A stretch of DNA of 64,000 bases from Mesorhizobium sp. CA8 (GCF_020164955.1 NZ_JAIUHG010000002.1:62001-126000); one strand, 5' to 3'; counted from the stretch's first letter, positions 9,328-17,995 are shown. Program-made: numbers and translations. The notes: a model not told the origin generated them from the letters alone.

Positions 9328-9352
9328 AACGCTTGAGACCGGCAGGGGTTCC
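9328..9352 (-). promoter_or_regulatory. EcfG-type promoter, Crp/Fnr regulator
   Basis: GGAAC, 16 bases, CGTT on the minus strand, 43 bases upstream of the regulator ATG at 9284. Confidence 0.78.
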
Positions 9353-9439
9353 GCGAGACCGCGTCCCATGTCTTTTTTAAATGACATGGCAGCGAATTCC
9401 GCGCATCAGTGCGGCCCTGCCCCAGGAGAAAACCGAGAA

Positions 9440-9820
9440 GTGCCAGCATTGCTCGACGGACTGCGTATCCTCGTACTGGAAGATGAGTTCCTGATCGCAC
9501 TGGACGTCGAGCAGCTTTGCCGCGACCACGGCGCCGCCGAAGTGACGATCGCCCGAGAGATCGCCGACATCGACGGAGAAGCTCTGTCTCCGCGCTTCGA
9601 CGCGGCGGTGGTCGACCTGATGCTCGCAGGCGTCTCGACCCTGGATTTCGCCGCCCGGCTGCGCAGCGAGGGCCTGCCGTTCGTATTTGCCTCCGGCTAT
9701 TCCGATTCGGACGAGATCAAGGACGCGTTCCCGGACATCCGCCTGGTCACCAAGCCCTTCTCGGGCGACGATCTTGTCGAAGCCGTGGCCCTGGCCTGCG
9801 GCCGGGCCGCCCCGGCCTGA
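9440..9820 (+). CDS. single-domain response regulator, FAT GUY-like
   Basis: A lone receiver domain of about 126 residues with no output domain. Key residues: acidic pair in LVLEDEF, phospho-acceptor Asp in AAVVDLML, Ser in place of the usual Thr in FVFASGYS, and Lys in LVTKPF. The FASGY stretch closely resembles the FAT GUY signature of alphaproteobacterial single-domain regulators that feed into the PhyR cascade (SdrG of Sphingomonas). I favour GTG at 9440 (AGGAG upstream); ATGs at 9368 and 9386 are alternatives. It converges on ecfG. A role in phosphoryl flow between HWE kinases and PhyR is inferred from sequence and position. Confidence 0.82.
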   Translation: MPALLDGLRILVLEDEFLIALDVEQLCRDHGAAEVTIAREIADIDGEALSPRFDAAVVDLMLAGVSTLDFAARLRSEGLPFVFASGYSDSDEIKDAFPDIRLVTKPFSGDDLVEAVALACGRAAPA

Positions 9821-9854
9821 GGTTACCCTTGCAGCCGCAATGGTAGAGATCGGC

Positions 9855-10406
9855 TCAAGCCGCGTTCGAACCTGTGACCTGCGCCGAGATCGCGTCAGGC
9901 CCGAACTCGTCTTCTCCGGAAATCTTGAGGATCTCCTGCAGCCTGGCGCGCGCCCGGCTGACGCGGCTCTTGATCGTGCCGACCGCGCAGCCGCAGATCT
10001 CGGCGGCTTCTTCGTAGGAGAAGCCTGAAGCACCGATCAGGATGATGGCTTCGCGCTGGTCCTCGGGCAGTTGCTCGAGCGCGCCGCGGAAATCCTTGAG
10101 GTCGAGCTGGCCGTGCTGGGCCGGGTGCACGGCAAGCCTGGCCGTCATGATGCCGTCGCTGTCCTGCACTTCGCGGCCGCGCTTGCGCATCTGCGAATAG
10201 AATTCGTTGCGCAGGATGGTGAACAGCCATGCCTTCAAATTGGTGCCGGGCTGGAAGCTTTCATGCTTGTCCCACGCCTTGACCAGCGTTTCCTGGACAA
10301 GGTCGTCGGCCCGATCGGCGTTCTGCGTCAGCGACACGGCGAAAGCGCGCAGGCTCGGAATCGCGCCGAGCAGCTCGGTCTTGAAGCTCTGGGATACGGC
10401 CGCCAT
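9855..10406 (-). CDS. ecfG: general stress response ECF sigma factor EcfG
   Basis: 183-residue sigma factor of the ECF15/EcfG group. Region 2 (ADDLVQETLVKAWDKHESFQPGTNLKAWLFTILRN) binds core polymerase and the -10 element; region 4 (LPEDQREAIILIGASGFSYEEAAEICGCAVGTIKSRVSRARARL) recognises GGAAC. Four bases separate its start from the stop of nepR, the standard arrangement. It directs the general stress response; its activity is blocked by NepR until phosphorylated PhyR removes NepR. The nepR-ecfG operon has an EcfG-type promoter itself (10707-10731), giving positive feedback. Identification is firm. Confidence 0.95.
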   Translation of the reverse strand: MAAVSQSFKTELLGAIPSLRAFAVSLTQNADRADDLVQETLVKAWDKHESFQPGTNLKAWLFTILRNEFYSQMRKRGREVQDSDGIMTARLAVHPAQHGQLDLKDFRGALEQLPEDQREAIILIGASGFSYEEAAEICGCAVGTIKSRVSRARARLQEILKISGEDEFGPDAISAQVTGSNAA

Positions 10407-10409
10407 GCC

Positions 10410-10613
10410 TCAGTCCTTTTTCTGGGCAGGTTCGGCCTGTTCCAGCTGGCTGAGCAACTGAGCGAAACGGTCCGGTACACGGTCCGAGACCAGCTCGTCA
10501 TAATACTGTTTGAGCTTACGGGCGATTTCGGAGTTTGCCCCCAGCGGGTTGCCATCCCCGTTCCGATGCCTGCTTACGGCATCAGGCATTTGTTTTTTTG
10601 ACATTTCTTTCAT
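10410..10613 (-). CDS. nepR: anti-sigma factor NepR
   Basis: Small anti-sigma factor of the NepR family; the core IARKLKQYYDELVSDRVPDRF is the two-helix motif that binds EcfG or, alternatively, phosphorylated PhyR. Family members have about 60-70 residues. Three in-frame starts are possible: GTG at 10634, ATG at 10613 and ATG at 10604; none has a strong Shine-Dalgarno, and I give the middle one. Immediately upstream of ecfG (gap 3 bases) and divergent from phyR, the canonical alphaproteobacterial layout. Confidence 0.93.
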   Translation of the reverse strand: MKEMSKKQMPDAVSRHRNGDGNPLGANSEIARKLKQYYDELVSDRVPDRFAQLLSQLEQAEPAQKKD

Positions 10614-10706
10614 ATTAGCCCTAGTTTCCAGCACCCGAACCGCTCTTCAGCTTCAAACCACAACGCAAGCGGAACCCTCGTCTGGTTGCCCATCCCGAAG
10701 TCCCGA

Positions 10707-10731
10707 AACGCCCGCCTTGTAATTTAGTTCC
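10707..10731 (-). promoter_or_regulatory. EcfG-type promoter, nepR-ecfG
   Basis: GGAAC, 16 bases, CGTT on the minus strand, about 95 bases upstream of the nepR start. Only nine bases separate it from the phyR promoter on the other strand. Confidence 0.85.
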
Positions 10732-10740
10732 CAAGCCGGC

Positions 10741-10765
10741 GGAACTTTTTCCGGAAGCCTGCGTT
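10741..10765 (+). promoter_or_regulatory. EcfG-type promoter, phyR
   Basis: GGAAC, 16 bases, CGTT on the plus strand, 66 bases upstream of the phyR ATG at 10832. Confidence 0.85.
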
Positions 10766-10831
10766 TGAAATCCGGGGTGCGTAGTCGGTTTAGTCTCGAA
10801 AATGCAACGTCATCTGAGGGAGACGTCAATA

Positions 10832-11626
10832 ATGAGTTTGTCAGCTACCATCGCTCCGCATCTTCCGTTCCTGCGCCGCTTCTCGCGGGCAGTAACGGGC
10901 TCGCAGGAGAGCGGTGACGCGCTGGTCGCCGCGATGTTAGAAGCCATTATCGCCGACACCAATATCTTCCCCGAAGCCTCGAGTGACCGCATCGCGCTCT
11001 ACAAGGTCTTCGCCAGATTGTTCACCTCCGTCGCCATCCGCGTGCCGCAGGAACAGGCACAGACCGCCTGGGAGCAGCGGGCTGCGGCCAATCTGAATGC
11101 GCTCGCGCCCCGTCCGCGGCAGGCTTTCCTTCTGGTTGCCGTCGAGGGCTTCAGCGAGGACGAGGCGGCTGAAATCCTCGACGTCGAGGAAGAAGAATTC
11201 TCGGAGCTGCTGGCCCAGGCAAGCAACGAGATTTCCCGCCAGGTGGCGACCGACGTGCTGATCATCGAGGACGAGCCTCTAATCGCCATGGATATCGAGG
11301 AAATGGTCGAAAGTCTTGGCCACCGCGTGGTCGGCACGGCGCGCACCCATGCCGAGGCGGTGGCCTTGTTCGGCAGGACGCGGCCGAAAATGGTCCTGGC
11401 CGACATCCAGCTCGCCGACGGCAGCTCGGGTATCGAAGCCGTCAACGAGATTTTGTCCTCGACACCGGTGCCGGTGATCTTCATCACCGCCTTTCCGGAA
11501 CGCCTCCTGACCGGCGAGCGCCCGGAGCCGGCCTTTCTGGTCACAAAGCCTTTCAATCCGGACATGGTCAAAGCTTTAATCAGCCAAGCTCTGTTCTTCG
11601 ACCGCCAGGCCAAAGCCGCCGCCTGA
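10832..11626 (+). CDS. phyR: PhyR, anti-anti-sigma response regulator
   Basis: 264 residues: an N-terminal sigma-like domain (about 1-135, with sigma-2-like and sigma-4-like parts, e.g. [20 protein letters not shown]) fused to a C-terminal receiver (about 140-260). Acidic pair in LIIEDE, phospho-acceptor Asp191 in [10 protein letters not shown], Thr in VIFITAF and Lys in LVTKPF are all present. When phosphorylated, the sigma-like domain mimics EcfG and sequesters NepR. ATG at 10832 follows GAGGGAGA; a longer start at 10802 is unlikely. Divergent from nepR-ecfG. Complete and apparently functional. Confidence 0.95.
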   Translation: MSLSATIAPHLPFLRRFSRAVTGSQESGDALVAAMLEAIIADTNIFPEASSDRIALYKVFARLFTSVAIRVPQEQAQTAWEQRAAANLNALAPRPRQAFLLVAVEGFSEDEAAEILDVEEEEFSELLAQASNEISRQVATDVLIIEDEPLIAMDIEEMVESLGHRVVGTARTHAEAVALFGRTRPKMVLADIQLADGSSGIEAVNEILSSTPVPVIFITAFPERLLTGERPEPAFLVTKPFNPDMVKALISQALFFDRQAKAAA

Positions 11627-11739
11627 GCCTGCGGAAGCTAAGCTCTTGGACCGCCAGGCGAGGCTTTTCGCCGCGTGTGGCGCGTCCCTGTTTGCGACTT
11701 GAAAAGCCCTTCAAGGGATCGTCTTTTTCGGCAAATGGT

Positions 11740-11764
11740 GGAACAAACGAAACCGAGCCACGTT
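11740..11764 (+). promoter_or_regulatory. EcfG-type promoter, DUF1328 gene
   Basis: GGAAC, 16 bases, CGTT, ending 29 bases before the ATG at 11794. Confidence 0.8.
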
Positions 11765-11793
11765 CTTTCCCCGACAGAAGAAGGAGACGCATC

Positions 11794-11958
11794 ATGCTGT
11801 ACTGGGCGCTCGTATTTCTCGTAGTTGCGATCATCGCTGGTGCGCTTGGGTTCGGCGGCATCGCCGGTACATCGGCGGGCATCGCGCAGATTCTGTTCTT
11901 CATTTTCCTCGCTTTCCTGGTGATCTCGCTCATCGCCGCCCTCTTCAGGAGAGCTTGA
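11794..11958 (+). CDS. DUF1328 small membrane protein
   Basis: 54-residue, almost wholly hydrophobic protein with two membrane helices: about residues 2-22 ([20 protein letters not shown]) and 28-50. The [14 protein letters not shown] turn is the hallmark of the DUF1328/YtjA family. AAGGAGAC precedes the ATG. Members are often stress or stationary-phase induced; the EcfG promoter just upstream agrees. Function unknown. Lies between phyR and the HWE kinase. Confidence 0.9.
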   Translation: MLYWALVFLVVAIIAGALGFGGIAGTSAGIAQILFFIFLAFLVISLIAALFRRA

Positions 11959-12081
11959 CCGCAACACTGGAAGCCGCACCCCTCAAACGGTTTCCAGCCA
12001 CCGCCGGGCGGCGCCTCGAAAGAGCACCGTCCGGCGGACCGCTTTTGAAGAGCACTGCGAATTTCGGGAGGTCACTCGGGC

Positions 12082-12107
12082 GGAACCAGTTTGCGGATTG
12101 AGCCGTT
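12082..12107 (+). promoter_or_regulatory. EcfG-type promoter, HWE kinase
   Basis: GGAAC, 17 bases, CGTT. It ends 16 bases before the first ATG of the kinase gene at 12124, so the transcript would have a very short leader, or a start a few codons later is used. Confidence 0.75.
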
Positions 12108-12123
12108 CATGGACTAGCGCGGG

Positions 12124-13164
12124 ATGTTTCCAATGCCTTCCGAGAGTTTTACGAAAGACGGCGGCAAGAAGCAGAACGGCGAAGTGATCGCGATGCATCC
12201 CTCGGAGAGTGGGATGCAAGTCGGGCGGGCCTTGCTTCATGCTCTGCACAATGCCGGGATCTCGGTTCTCTACCAAGACCGGCAGATGAAGACTGTCTGG
12301 GCGCGTAATATGAACGCGCCCTGGGCGTCCGAAACGGCCGACGGCAAGGATTTGCTTTCGCCGGCGCAGGCCGAGCGCATACAAGCCGCCAAACTCGGGG
12401 TGATCGAGTCCGGCAATGCGGATCAGCTCGAGCTCAGCATTCCGGGAAGCCATGGCGTCCGCTGGTTCCAGCTTTGGATCGACGCCGACCGCGGGGAAGC
12501 CGGCGACGTCCTCGGCGTCGTTACCACGATGGTGGAGACGACGGAGCAGAAACGCCGCGAGCAGACGCTGAAGGCATTGCTGCGCGAAGTCAGCCATCGA
12601 TCGAAAAATCTCCTGGCCATTATCCAGAGCATCGCCACGCAGACCGGGCGCTATACGGAGACGCTTGGCGACTTCCTGGCGCGGTTCCGCGGCCGCCTGC
12701 AATCGCTCGCTTCCTCGCAGGATCTGGTCACTTCCTCCAACTGGCGGGGTGCCGCACTGCGGGAACTCGTATCCGGCCAGGTCGGCCGCTATAGCAGCGA
12801 TCTGGCTAAAAGCCTGCGGTTCATGGGCGAAAATCCTTATCTCAATCCCAACGCTGCCCTGCATATCGGCCTGGCCATGCATGAGCTGGCCGTGAATTCC
12901 GTAAGCTATGGCGCGTTGTCCCGGCCGGAGGGCCATGTCGAGGTGCGCGCCAGGCTCGATCCCGAAAACGGAACCTCGCCTAAGCTTTTGCTGACCTGGA
13001 CCGAAACGGTCGGCGACGCGCGGCGCAATGAGAAGCGCTTCGGCAGCGTGGCGCTGGAACGCGTCGTGCCGATGTCGCTTAACGGTTCCGCGACGCTGGA
13101 AATCGGCGAGGATCGGATCGAATATCGCCTCACCGTTCCGCAAGGGAACTTCGAGACGGATTGA
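12124..13164 (+). CDS. HWE/HisKA_2 sensor histidine kinase, likely PhyR-pathway kinase
   Basis: 346 residues, soluble. A PAS-like sensor domain (about residues 32-140, ending VVTTMVETTEQKRREQTL) precedes a HisKA_2 dimerisation helix with the phospho-acceptor His158 in LREVSHRSKNLLAII, then an HWE-type ATPase domain with N-box HELAVNSVSYGALS. This kinase class partners PhyR (PhyK and PhyT-type kinases). Location two genes from phyR and its own EcfG promoter make it the likeliest local PhyR kinase or phosphatase. Start uncertain: ATGs at 12124, 12133 and 12193 lie in frame. The cue sensed cannot be read from sequence. Confidence 0.88.
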   Translation: MFPMPSESFTKDGGKKQNGEVIAMHPSESGMQVGRALLHALHNAGISVLYQDRQMKTVWARNMNAPWASETADGKDLLSPAQAERIQAAKLGVIESGNADQLELSIPGSHGVRWFQLWIDADRGEAGDVLGVVTTMVETTEQKRREQTLKALLREVSHRSKNLLAIIQSIATQTGRYTETLGDFLARFRGRLQSLASSQDLVTSSNWRGAALRELVSGQVGRYSSDLAKSLRFMGENPYLNPNAALHIGLAMHELAVNSVSYGALSRPEGHVEVRARLDPENGTSPKLLLTWTETVGDARRNEKRFGSVALERVVPMSLNGSATLEIGEDRIEYRLTVPQGNFETD

Positions 13165-13364
13165 TCGTGCCGCCGATAGCGTGAGAGCTATTCCAGGAAA
13201 AGTGCGCAACGTTCAGGTTCAGCGACCTCGCCCTAGCCTTCCATCAAAACGGAGCCTTGCCGGCAAAGGTCTTAACCGGCTGTTCACCATAAAGTTCGAT
13301 TCTGTACTCCCGGCTACAATGCGCCGGAAACCCGTCCGCGCCGGCGCGACCTGGGAGACTGACG

Positions 13365-13532
13365 ATGGTTCCGGACATGAACAGGCTGGAGCAGGCCGCC
13401 CGCATCTCCATGAGCGGCTTCCAGGAAGCCGAGCCGCCACCGGCGCCGCGATCGTCGCATTTTTCGCCCCGCATGGGCGCGTTTGCGCTTCTGGCCGCCA
13501 TGGCCTTGGTCGCGGCCTGGCAATTGTTCTGA
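13365..13532 (+). CDS. small tail-anchored hypothetical protein
   Basis: 55-residue reading frame: hydrophilic N-terminus (MVPDMNRLEQAARISMSGFQ), a Pro-rich stretch, then one C-terminal membrane helix (GAFALLAAMALVAAWQLF) ending at the stop. GGGAG lies nine bases before the ATG. No EcfG motif is seen upstream. Layout resembles a small tail-anchored membrane protein. Unknown family; existence supported only by the start signal and the helix. Confidence 0.45.
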   Translation: MVPDMNRLEQAARISMSGFQEAEPPPAPRSSHFSPRMGAFALLAAMALVAAWQLF

Positions 13533-13730
13533 CCCGGGCAGGATCAAGACAGAACTTTGAAGCGCTGATCGCATCCCTGGAGGTCTCCGGCGTGCTTGTC
13601 GCGTCGGACGGCGAGCGCCCGGAAAAGACTGCGTTAGGCAACAGTGAAATCTGGCAGGCAAAGCATGTTTTTTCATGCTAAACGGCTGGTGGCACTGCCG
13701 AAAGTGAGGACAAAAGTGAGGAGCAATTCT

Positions 13731-13976
13731 ATGCGGAAGATGATCATTGCCATGGTTGCCGTGGTCGCCGTCAGCGGCTGTACCACGACCGAGCAGGACG
13801 TCGTCGGCGGCGGCCTGATCGGCGCTGGTGTGGGCGGCCTGGTCGGCGGCGGCAAGGGTGCGCTGATCGGCGCGGCCGTCGGTGCCGGGTCGGGCCTTCT
13901 GGTTCGCAACCTGCGCAACGGCTACTGCCAGTATCGCGATCATCGCGGCCGGATCTACACGGCTCGCTGCAACTAG
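13731..13976 (+). CDS. small glycine-zipper lipoprotein
   Basis: 81 residues. Signal peptide with lipobox VSGC near residue 17, so probably a lipoprotein. A glycine-zipper stretch follows ([20 protein letters not shown] and onward, about 25-60), then a short Cys-containing tail ([16 protein letters not shown]) where two Cys may form a disulfide. TGAGGAG sits seven bases before the ATG. Similar small proteins are common in rhizobia as glycine-zipper or 17-kDa-antigen-like proteins. Exact role unknown; envelope location likely. Confidence 0.82.
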   Translation: MRKMIIAMVAVVAVSGCTTTEQDVVGGGLIGAGVGGLVGGGKGALIGAAVGAGSGLLVRNLRNGYCQYRDHRGRIYTARCN

Positions 13977-13991
13977 TTCAGCACCTGAAAA

Positions 13992-14018
13992 ACCGGGGGC
14001 CGGCAGCCGGCCTCCGGT
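13992..14018 (-). terminator. hairpin terminator of CHASE-HWE kinase gene
   Basis: GC-rich hairpin (ACCGG..CCGGC/GCCGG..CCGGT). On the minus strand it is followed by TTTTT, about 50 bases beyond the stop of the kinase gene at 14068. It may also end the convergent lipoprotein transcript. Confidence 0.55.
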
Positions 14019-14067
14019 TCTCTCCGCTTTCGAATCGCTTATTCGCCGCCCAGGATTTTTGGCCCGC

Positions 14068-15690
14068 TCACGCGACCAGCGGGATCCTGATTTCCACCTT
14101 CAGACCGTCGTCACGGTAGTTGCGCGAGATCGTGCCGCGCAATTCGCGCGTGACATTGAGGTCTATCAGCTTGGTGCCGAAGCCGGTCTTGGCCGGTGCT
14201 TCCAGATCCTTCTGGCCCGTTTCGCGCCAATTCAAAAGCAGCGTCCGCTCGCGATCGCGCCCTTCAATGCTCCAGTCGACCTTGAGGGCGCCCACCGAAC
14301 TGCCGGCTTCGCCATATTTCAGCGCGTTCGTGGCGAGTTCGTGGAAGGTCAGCCCGAGCGCTTGCGTCGTCGTCTCGTCGAGCAGCACCTGCGGCCCCGA
14401 CAACACGCCTTCGGGAAGATCCTTGCCGAACACCTGTCCAAGTTCGATGCGCAGCAGGTCGCCAAGATCGGCCTTCTGCCAGCGCGAGCGCGTCAGCATA
14501 TCCTGCGACGCGGCCATGGCCTGCAGGCGCGCCGAGAACGAAGCCGAAAACTCCTTGACGTCAGTGGCTTGCGAGGCCGTCTGCCGCGCGATCGCCAGCA
14601 CGCGGGTGATCGAATTCTTGATGCGGTGTTTCATCTCCTGCAGGATCAGGTCCTTTTCCAGCAGGCTCTTTTCGGTCGCCTCGTGCAGCGCCGACTTCGC
14701 CTCATAGGCGCGCTCCTGATAGCGCGCCACCAGCGCGATGGCCCCTGCAAGCAAGAGGCCGAACAGCCCGAGCATCACCGGAATGGCGCGCGAGGACGGC
14801 GGTTCGAAGGCGCTTGTCGGCCTGAACAGCACGGTCCAGGGCCGGCCCGCGACAACGATATCGCGACGCGCCAGAAGCGTCACCCCGATGCGTTCTGCCG
14901 GCGGCGCCTCCGAACGGAACAAAAGATTGCCGTCCTCGGGCTTGCCGTCATAGACCTCGACATTGACCGGCAGCAGCGGAGAATGGCTGAGCGCGACCTG
15001 GAACAGGTCCTGCGCGCGGAAGGCAGCGTAGAGAAAGCCGGCCGTAGAGGAGCGGCTTGCATTAATCACCTCGGGCGCGGTTTCGATGTTCAGGCGCACA
15101 AAAACCAGGAACCCGGTGAAGGTCTGCGTCACGCCGGCACCCTGGCCGAGCTGGACAACGCCGCTCGCATGCTGCTGGTCGTCGGCCATCGCCTTTTCGA
15201 TCGCCGCGCGCCGTACCGGCTCGCTGAACATGTCGAAGCCGATGATCGACTGGTTGGACGTATCGAGCGGCTCGAACAGCACGATTGGCGCGCGCCATGG
15301 CTCGGTTGTCGCGGGGTAGATCGGGTGCTCCGACCCCAGGTCGTGCAGGATATCGCGTTCGACCGCCGCCTCGTCGCCGGTCTTTGCCAGTCTCAGGAAG
15401 CCGATACCGCGAAGCCCCGCGAAATTGTCGGCTATGTCGAGGGCGGTGAAGAAGGCTTTGAACTCGCCGCGCGTGATGTCGCCGTTGCGGGCATCGAACA
15501 GCGCCTGCGTCGATCGCAGCAGCGACAGATGCAGGTCGATGCGGCTTTCGATGCGGTTCAACGCGTCATCGGCGGTGCCCTCGAACTTGATCCGAGCCGC
15601 CTCCTGCGTCGCGAAGTAAGCGAACCCCGCCATCGTCAGGCTGATCAGCGCGACGGCGACAAAGGCAACGATCGGAAAGAGCTTCTTCAA
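14068..15690 (-). CDS. CHASE-domain HWE sensor histidine kinase
   Basis: 540 residues. Membrane helix 1 (about 5-28), a periplasmic CHASE-type sensor domain (about 40-250; motif [12 protein letters not shown] and the following [19 protein letters not shown]), membrane helix 2 (about 302-324), then a HisKA_2 domain with phospho-acceptor His in [16 protein letters not shown] and an HWE ATPase domain with N-box [20 protein letters not shown] domains sense small extracellular ligands. The start appears to be a TTG at 15690 (TTGAAGAAG). Membrane HWE kinases of this kind often act on PhyR; its position 4 kb from phyR suggests, but does not prove, the same pathway. No EcfG promoter seen. Confidence 0.88.
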   Translation of the reverse strand: MKKLFPIVAFVAVALISLTMAGFAYFATQEAARIKFEGTADDALNRIESRIDLHLSLLRSTQALFDARNGDITRGEFKAFFTALDIADNFAGLRGIGFLRLAKTGDEAAVERDILHDLGSEHPIYPATTEPWRAPIVLFEPLDTSNQSIIGFDMFSEPVRRAAIEKAMADDQQHASGVVQLGQGAGVTQTFTGFLVFVRLNIETAPEVINASRSSTAGFLYAAFRAQDLFQVALSHSPLLPVNVEVYDGKPEDGNLLFRSEAPPAERIGVTLLARRDIVVAGRPWTVLFRPTSAFEPPSSRAIPVMLGLFGLLLAGAIALVARYQERAYEAKSALHEATEKSLLEKDLILQEMKHRIKNSITRVLAIARQTASQATDVKEFSASFSARLQAMAASQDMLTRSRWQKADLGDLLRIELGQVFGKDLPEGVLSGPQVLLDETTTQALGLTFHELATNALKYGEAGSSVGALKVDWSIEGRDRERTLLLNWRETGQKDLEAPAKTGFGTKLIDLNVTRELRGTISRNYRDDGLKVEIRIPLVA

Positions 15691-15821
15691 TTCAAAGATG
15701 CGGCCCGTGGATGGTCAACGATCTTTATGGGCAAGTCTCCCCGCCAATACAATGGCGCGGTCAAATCATCACCGCGGTTGGTACATCACGTACCGTTAAT
15801 TAGCCGGCTATCTGTCAGTTT

Positions 15822-16622
15822 TTATGCCGCGATCTTCAGCGCGCCTGGACCCGGAATGGCGCCCGGCGGGCATTTGCCCAAAATGATCATGCCGAGCACC
15901 TCGTCCTGGGTGACATCGGTGGTGCGCGCGGTGCCGACCACCTGGCCGTTCTTCATCACGCAGACCCGGTCGGCGAGATCGAAAACGTCGTGGATGTCGT
16001 GGCTGATCAGGAAGATGCCGATGCCTTCGGCCTTGAGCTGCTTGACCAGTTCCCCGACCTGCGCCGTCTCCTGCGGGCCGAGCGCCGCCGTCGGCTCGTC
16101 CATGATCAGGATGCGGGCATTAAACAGGATTGCGCGCGCGATCGCTACCGATTGCCGCTGTCCGCCCGACAGCTTGATGACCGGCTCCTTGAAGCGCTGG
16201 AAACGCGGATTGAGCCGGCCCATCACCTTGCGCGCCTCGGCTTCCATGGCGACGTCGTCCAGCGTGCCCCAGCCCGTCATCAGCTCGCGGCCGAGGAAGA
16301 GATTGGCCGCGGCATCGACATTGTCGGCCAGCGCCAGCGTCTGGTAGATCGTCTCGACGCCGTATTTTTTGGCGTCGCGCGGATTGGAGATCGAAGCCTC
16401 CTCGCCATTGATGAATATCTGCCCGCTGTCGCGCTTATAGGCGCCGGACAGGATCTTGATCAGCGTCGATTTGCCGGCGCCATTGTGGCCGAGCAGCGCC
16501 ATCACTTCGCCGGGGAAGAGATCGACCGACGCATCGTCGACGGCGCGGATGCCGCCGAACGCGATCGAGATGTTGCGCATGTCAACCAGCGGAACGCCGG
16601 CGGGAGCGGTCTTGTCGGCCAT
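15822..16622 (-). CDS. xylG: sugar ABC transporter ATP-binding protein, XylG-like single domain
   Basis: 266-residue ATPase with Walker [10 protein letters not shown], signature [13 protein letters not shown], Walker [12 protein letters not shown] and switch His in LISHDIHDV. It drives import of a sugar through the adjacent permease. It carries one ATPase domain, unlike the double-length XylG/RbsA/MglA proteins, but like FrcA-type rhizobial sugar ATPases. ATG at 16622 follows GGGAGG; in-frame sequence upstream to 17594 lies antisense-frame within the permease gene and is not coding. Last gene of xylF-xylH-xylG. Confidence 0.9.
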   Translation of the reverse strand: MADKTAPAGVPLVDMRNISIAFGGIRAVDDASVDLFPGEVMALLGHNGAGKSTLIKILSGAYKRDSGQIFINGEEASISNPRDAKKYGVETIYQTLALADNVDAAANLFLGRELMTGWGTLDDVAMEAEARKVMGRLNPRFQRFKEPVIKLSGGQRQSVAIARAILFNARILIMDEPTAALGPQETAQVGELVKQLKAEGIGIFLISHDIHDVFDLADRVCVMKNGQVVGTARTTDVTQDEVLGMIILGKCPPGAIPGPGALKIAA

Positions 16623-16642
16623 GATCCTTTTCCTCCCGTTGC

Positions 16643-17995
16643 TCACACGCGCTTGCGATAGAGGGTGTCGAGCCAAACCGCCACGACCAGCACGGCGCCC
16701 ACCACGATGCTCTGCAACGGCGAGTCGACGCCGAGCAGCACCATGCCGGACTGCAGCGACTGCATCAGAAGCGCGCCGAGCATGGCACCGAGCACGGTGC
16801 CCGAACCGCCGGCAAGCGAAGTGCCGCCGATGACGGCCGCGGCAATGACCAAAAGTTCGTCCAGCGTTCCGAGCGCATTGGTGGACGAATTCTGCCTGGC
16901 GGATGAGATCGCAGCCGCGATCGTCGCCAGCACGCCCATGATCATGAACACCTTCATGGTGATCCAGCGCGTGTTGATGCCGGCGAGGTTGGCCGCTTCC
17001 GGATTGCCGCCGATGGCAAAGACATAGCGGCCGAAACGCGTGCGCTTGGTGACGAAGGTCATGATCAGGCCGACGGCAACCGCCATCAGCACCGGAATGG
17101 CGATGCCATGCGCGATGAACAGCCCGCCTTCGGGGATGGTGATGTTGTTGGCGGCGGCGTAGCGGTTCACGATGCCGACGGGCCATGGATAGGAGTTGGC
17201 GAGCCACACGGCGCCGAGGATGATCGCGCAGGTGACCGTGGCAAGCAGCGTCTCGGCCCAGACCGGGCGCAGCGGGAAGCGGAAGCGCTTGCGCTGCACG
17301 CGGCCGTTGAAATGCATGAAAATGACCGCCAGACAGGCGACGATGCCGACGGCCCAGCTCCATTTGGCGCCGATCGAGCCTGCCGGGCCGCCGCCCATCA
17401 GCTGGAAGGTGGCGTCGAGCGGCGCAACGGTCTGGCCGCTGGTGACCCACCAGGCGGCGCCCCGCCATACCAGCAATCCCCCCAGCGTGACGATGAAGGC
17501 CGGCACTTCGAGATAGGCGATGACGAAGCCCTGGAAGGCGCCGATGATGAGGCCGAGCGCCAGGCCGATCAGTAATGCCAGGACCCAGATCCACGGGTTG
17601 CCGAGCTCAAGCCCGACAAAGCGAACCAGGAAATGCACCTGGGCAAAGCCCATGACCATGCCGATCACCCCTTCGGCTGATCCAACGGACAGGTCGATGT
17701 TGCGCATGACGATGACCAGCACCATGCCGGAGGCCATGATCGCCACGGCCGACGTCTGCACAGACAGGTTCCAGAGATTGCGCGGCGTGAGGAAGGTGCG
17801 GCTGTCGAAGTCGAGCGGGTTGACGCCGAGCCGCAGGCTGGAGATCACATGCAGCCCAACCCAGATCAGGAGCAGCGCGCCGATCATGCCGAGCATGCGG
17901 GTGTCGAGCTCGGTCGCCTTCAGGAACCGGGCGACAGTGCCGAGTTCCGACGCGCGCGCGGTGTCCGCCGGTTGGGTAGACGTCGTATCGGTCAT
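16643..17995 (-). CDS. xylH: sugar ABC transporter permease, XylH-like
   Basis: 450-residue inner-membrane permease of the ribose/xylose (BPD_transp_2) family. Many hydrophobic helices run from about residue 35 ([18 protein letters not shown]) to the end. Family motifs: [17 protein letters not shown] and the EAA-like loop [13 protein letters not shown], then [20 protein letters not shown]. The long form with extra helices is typical of XylH. GGGAGG precedes the ATG. It lies about 150 bases downstream of xylF, with a hairpin between them, and 20 bases upstream of the ATPase gene. Confidence 0.92.
   Translation of the reverse strand: MTDTTSTQPADTARASELGTVARFLKATELDTRMLGMIGALLLIWVGLHVISSLRLGVNPLDFDSRTFLTPRNLWNLSVQTSAVAIMASGMVLVIVMRNIDLSVGSAEGVIGMVMGFAQVHFLVRFVGLELGNPWIWVLALLIGLALGLIIGAFQGFVIAYLEVPAFIVTLGGLLVWRGAAWWVTSGQTVAPLDATFQLMGGGPAGSIGAKWSWAVGIVACLAVIFMHFNGRVQRKRFRFPLRPVWAETLLATVTCAIILGAVWLANSYPWPVGIVNRYAAANNITIPEGGLFIAHGIAIPVLMAVAVGLIMTFVTKRTRFGRYVFAIGGNPEAANLAGINTRWITMKVFMIMGVLATIAAAISSARQNSSTNALGTLDELLVIAAAVIGGTSLAGGSGTVLGAMLGALLMQSLQSGMVLLGVDSPLQSIVVGAVLVVAVWLDTLYRKRV

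Noticed and set aside
10671..10690. Another GGAAC near nepR as an EcfG promoter
   Set aside because: No CGTT occurs at 16 or 17 bases downstream.
13882..16347. 821-codon open frame on the plus strand
   Set aside because: It overlaps the antisense of the CHASE-HWE kinase and the sugar ATPase, both with clear motifs, and shows no domain of its own.
16623..17594. N-terminal extension of the sugar ATPase frame
   Set aside because: It lies out of frame over the permease gene, which has the real membrane segments; the ATPase ATG at 16622 has a good Shine-Dalgarno.
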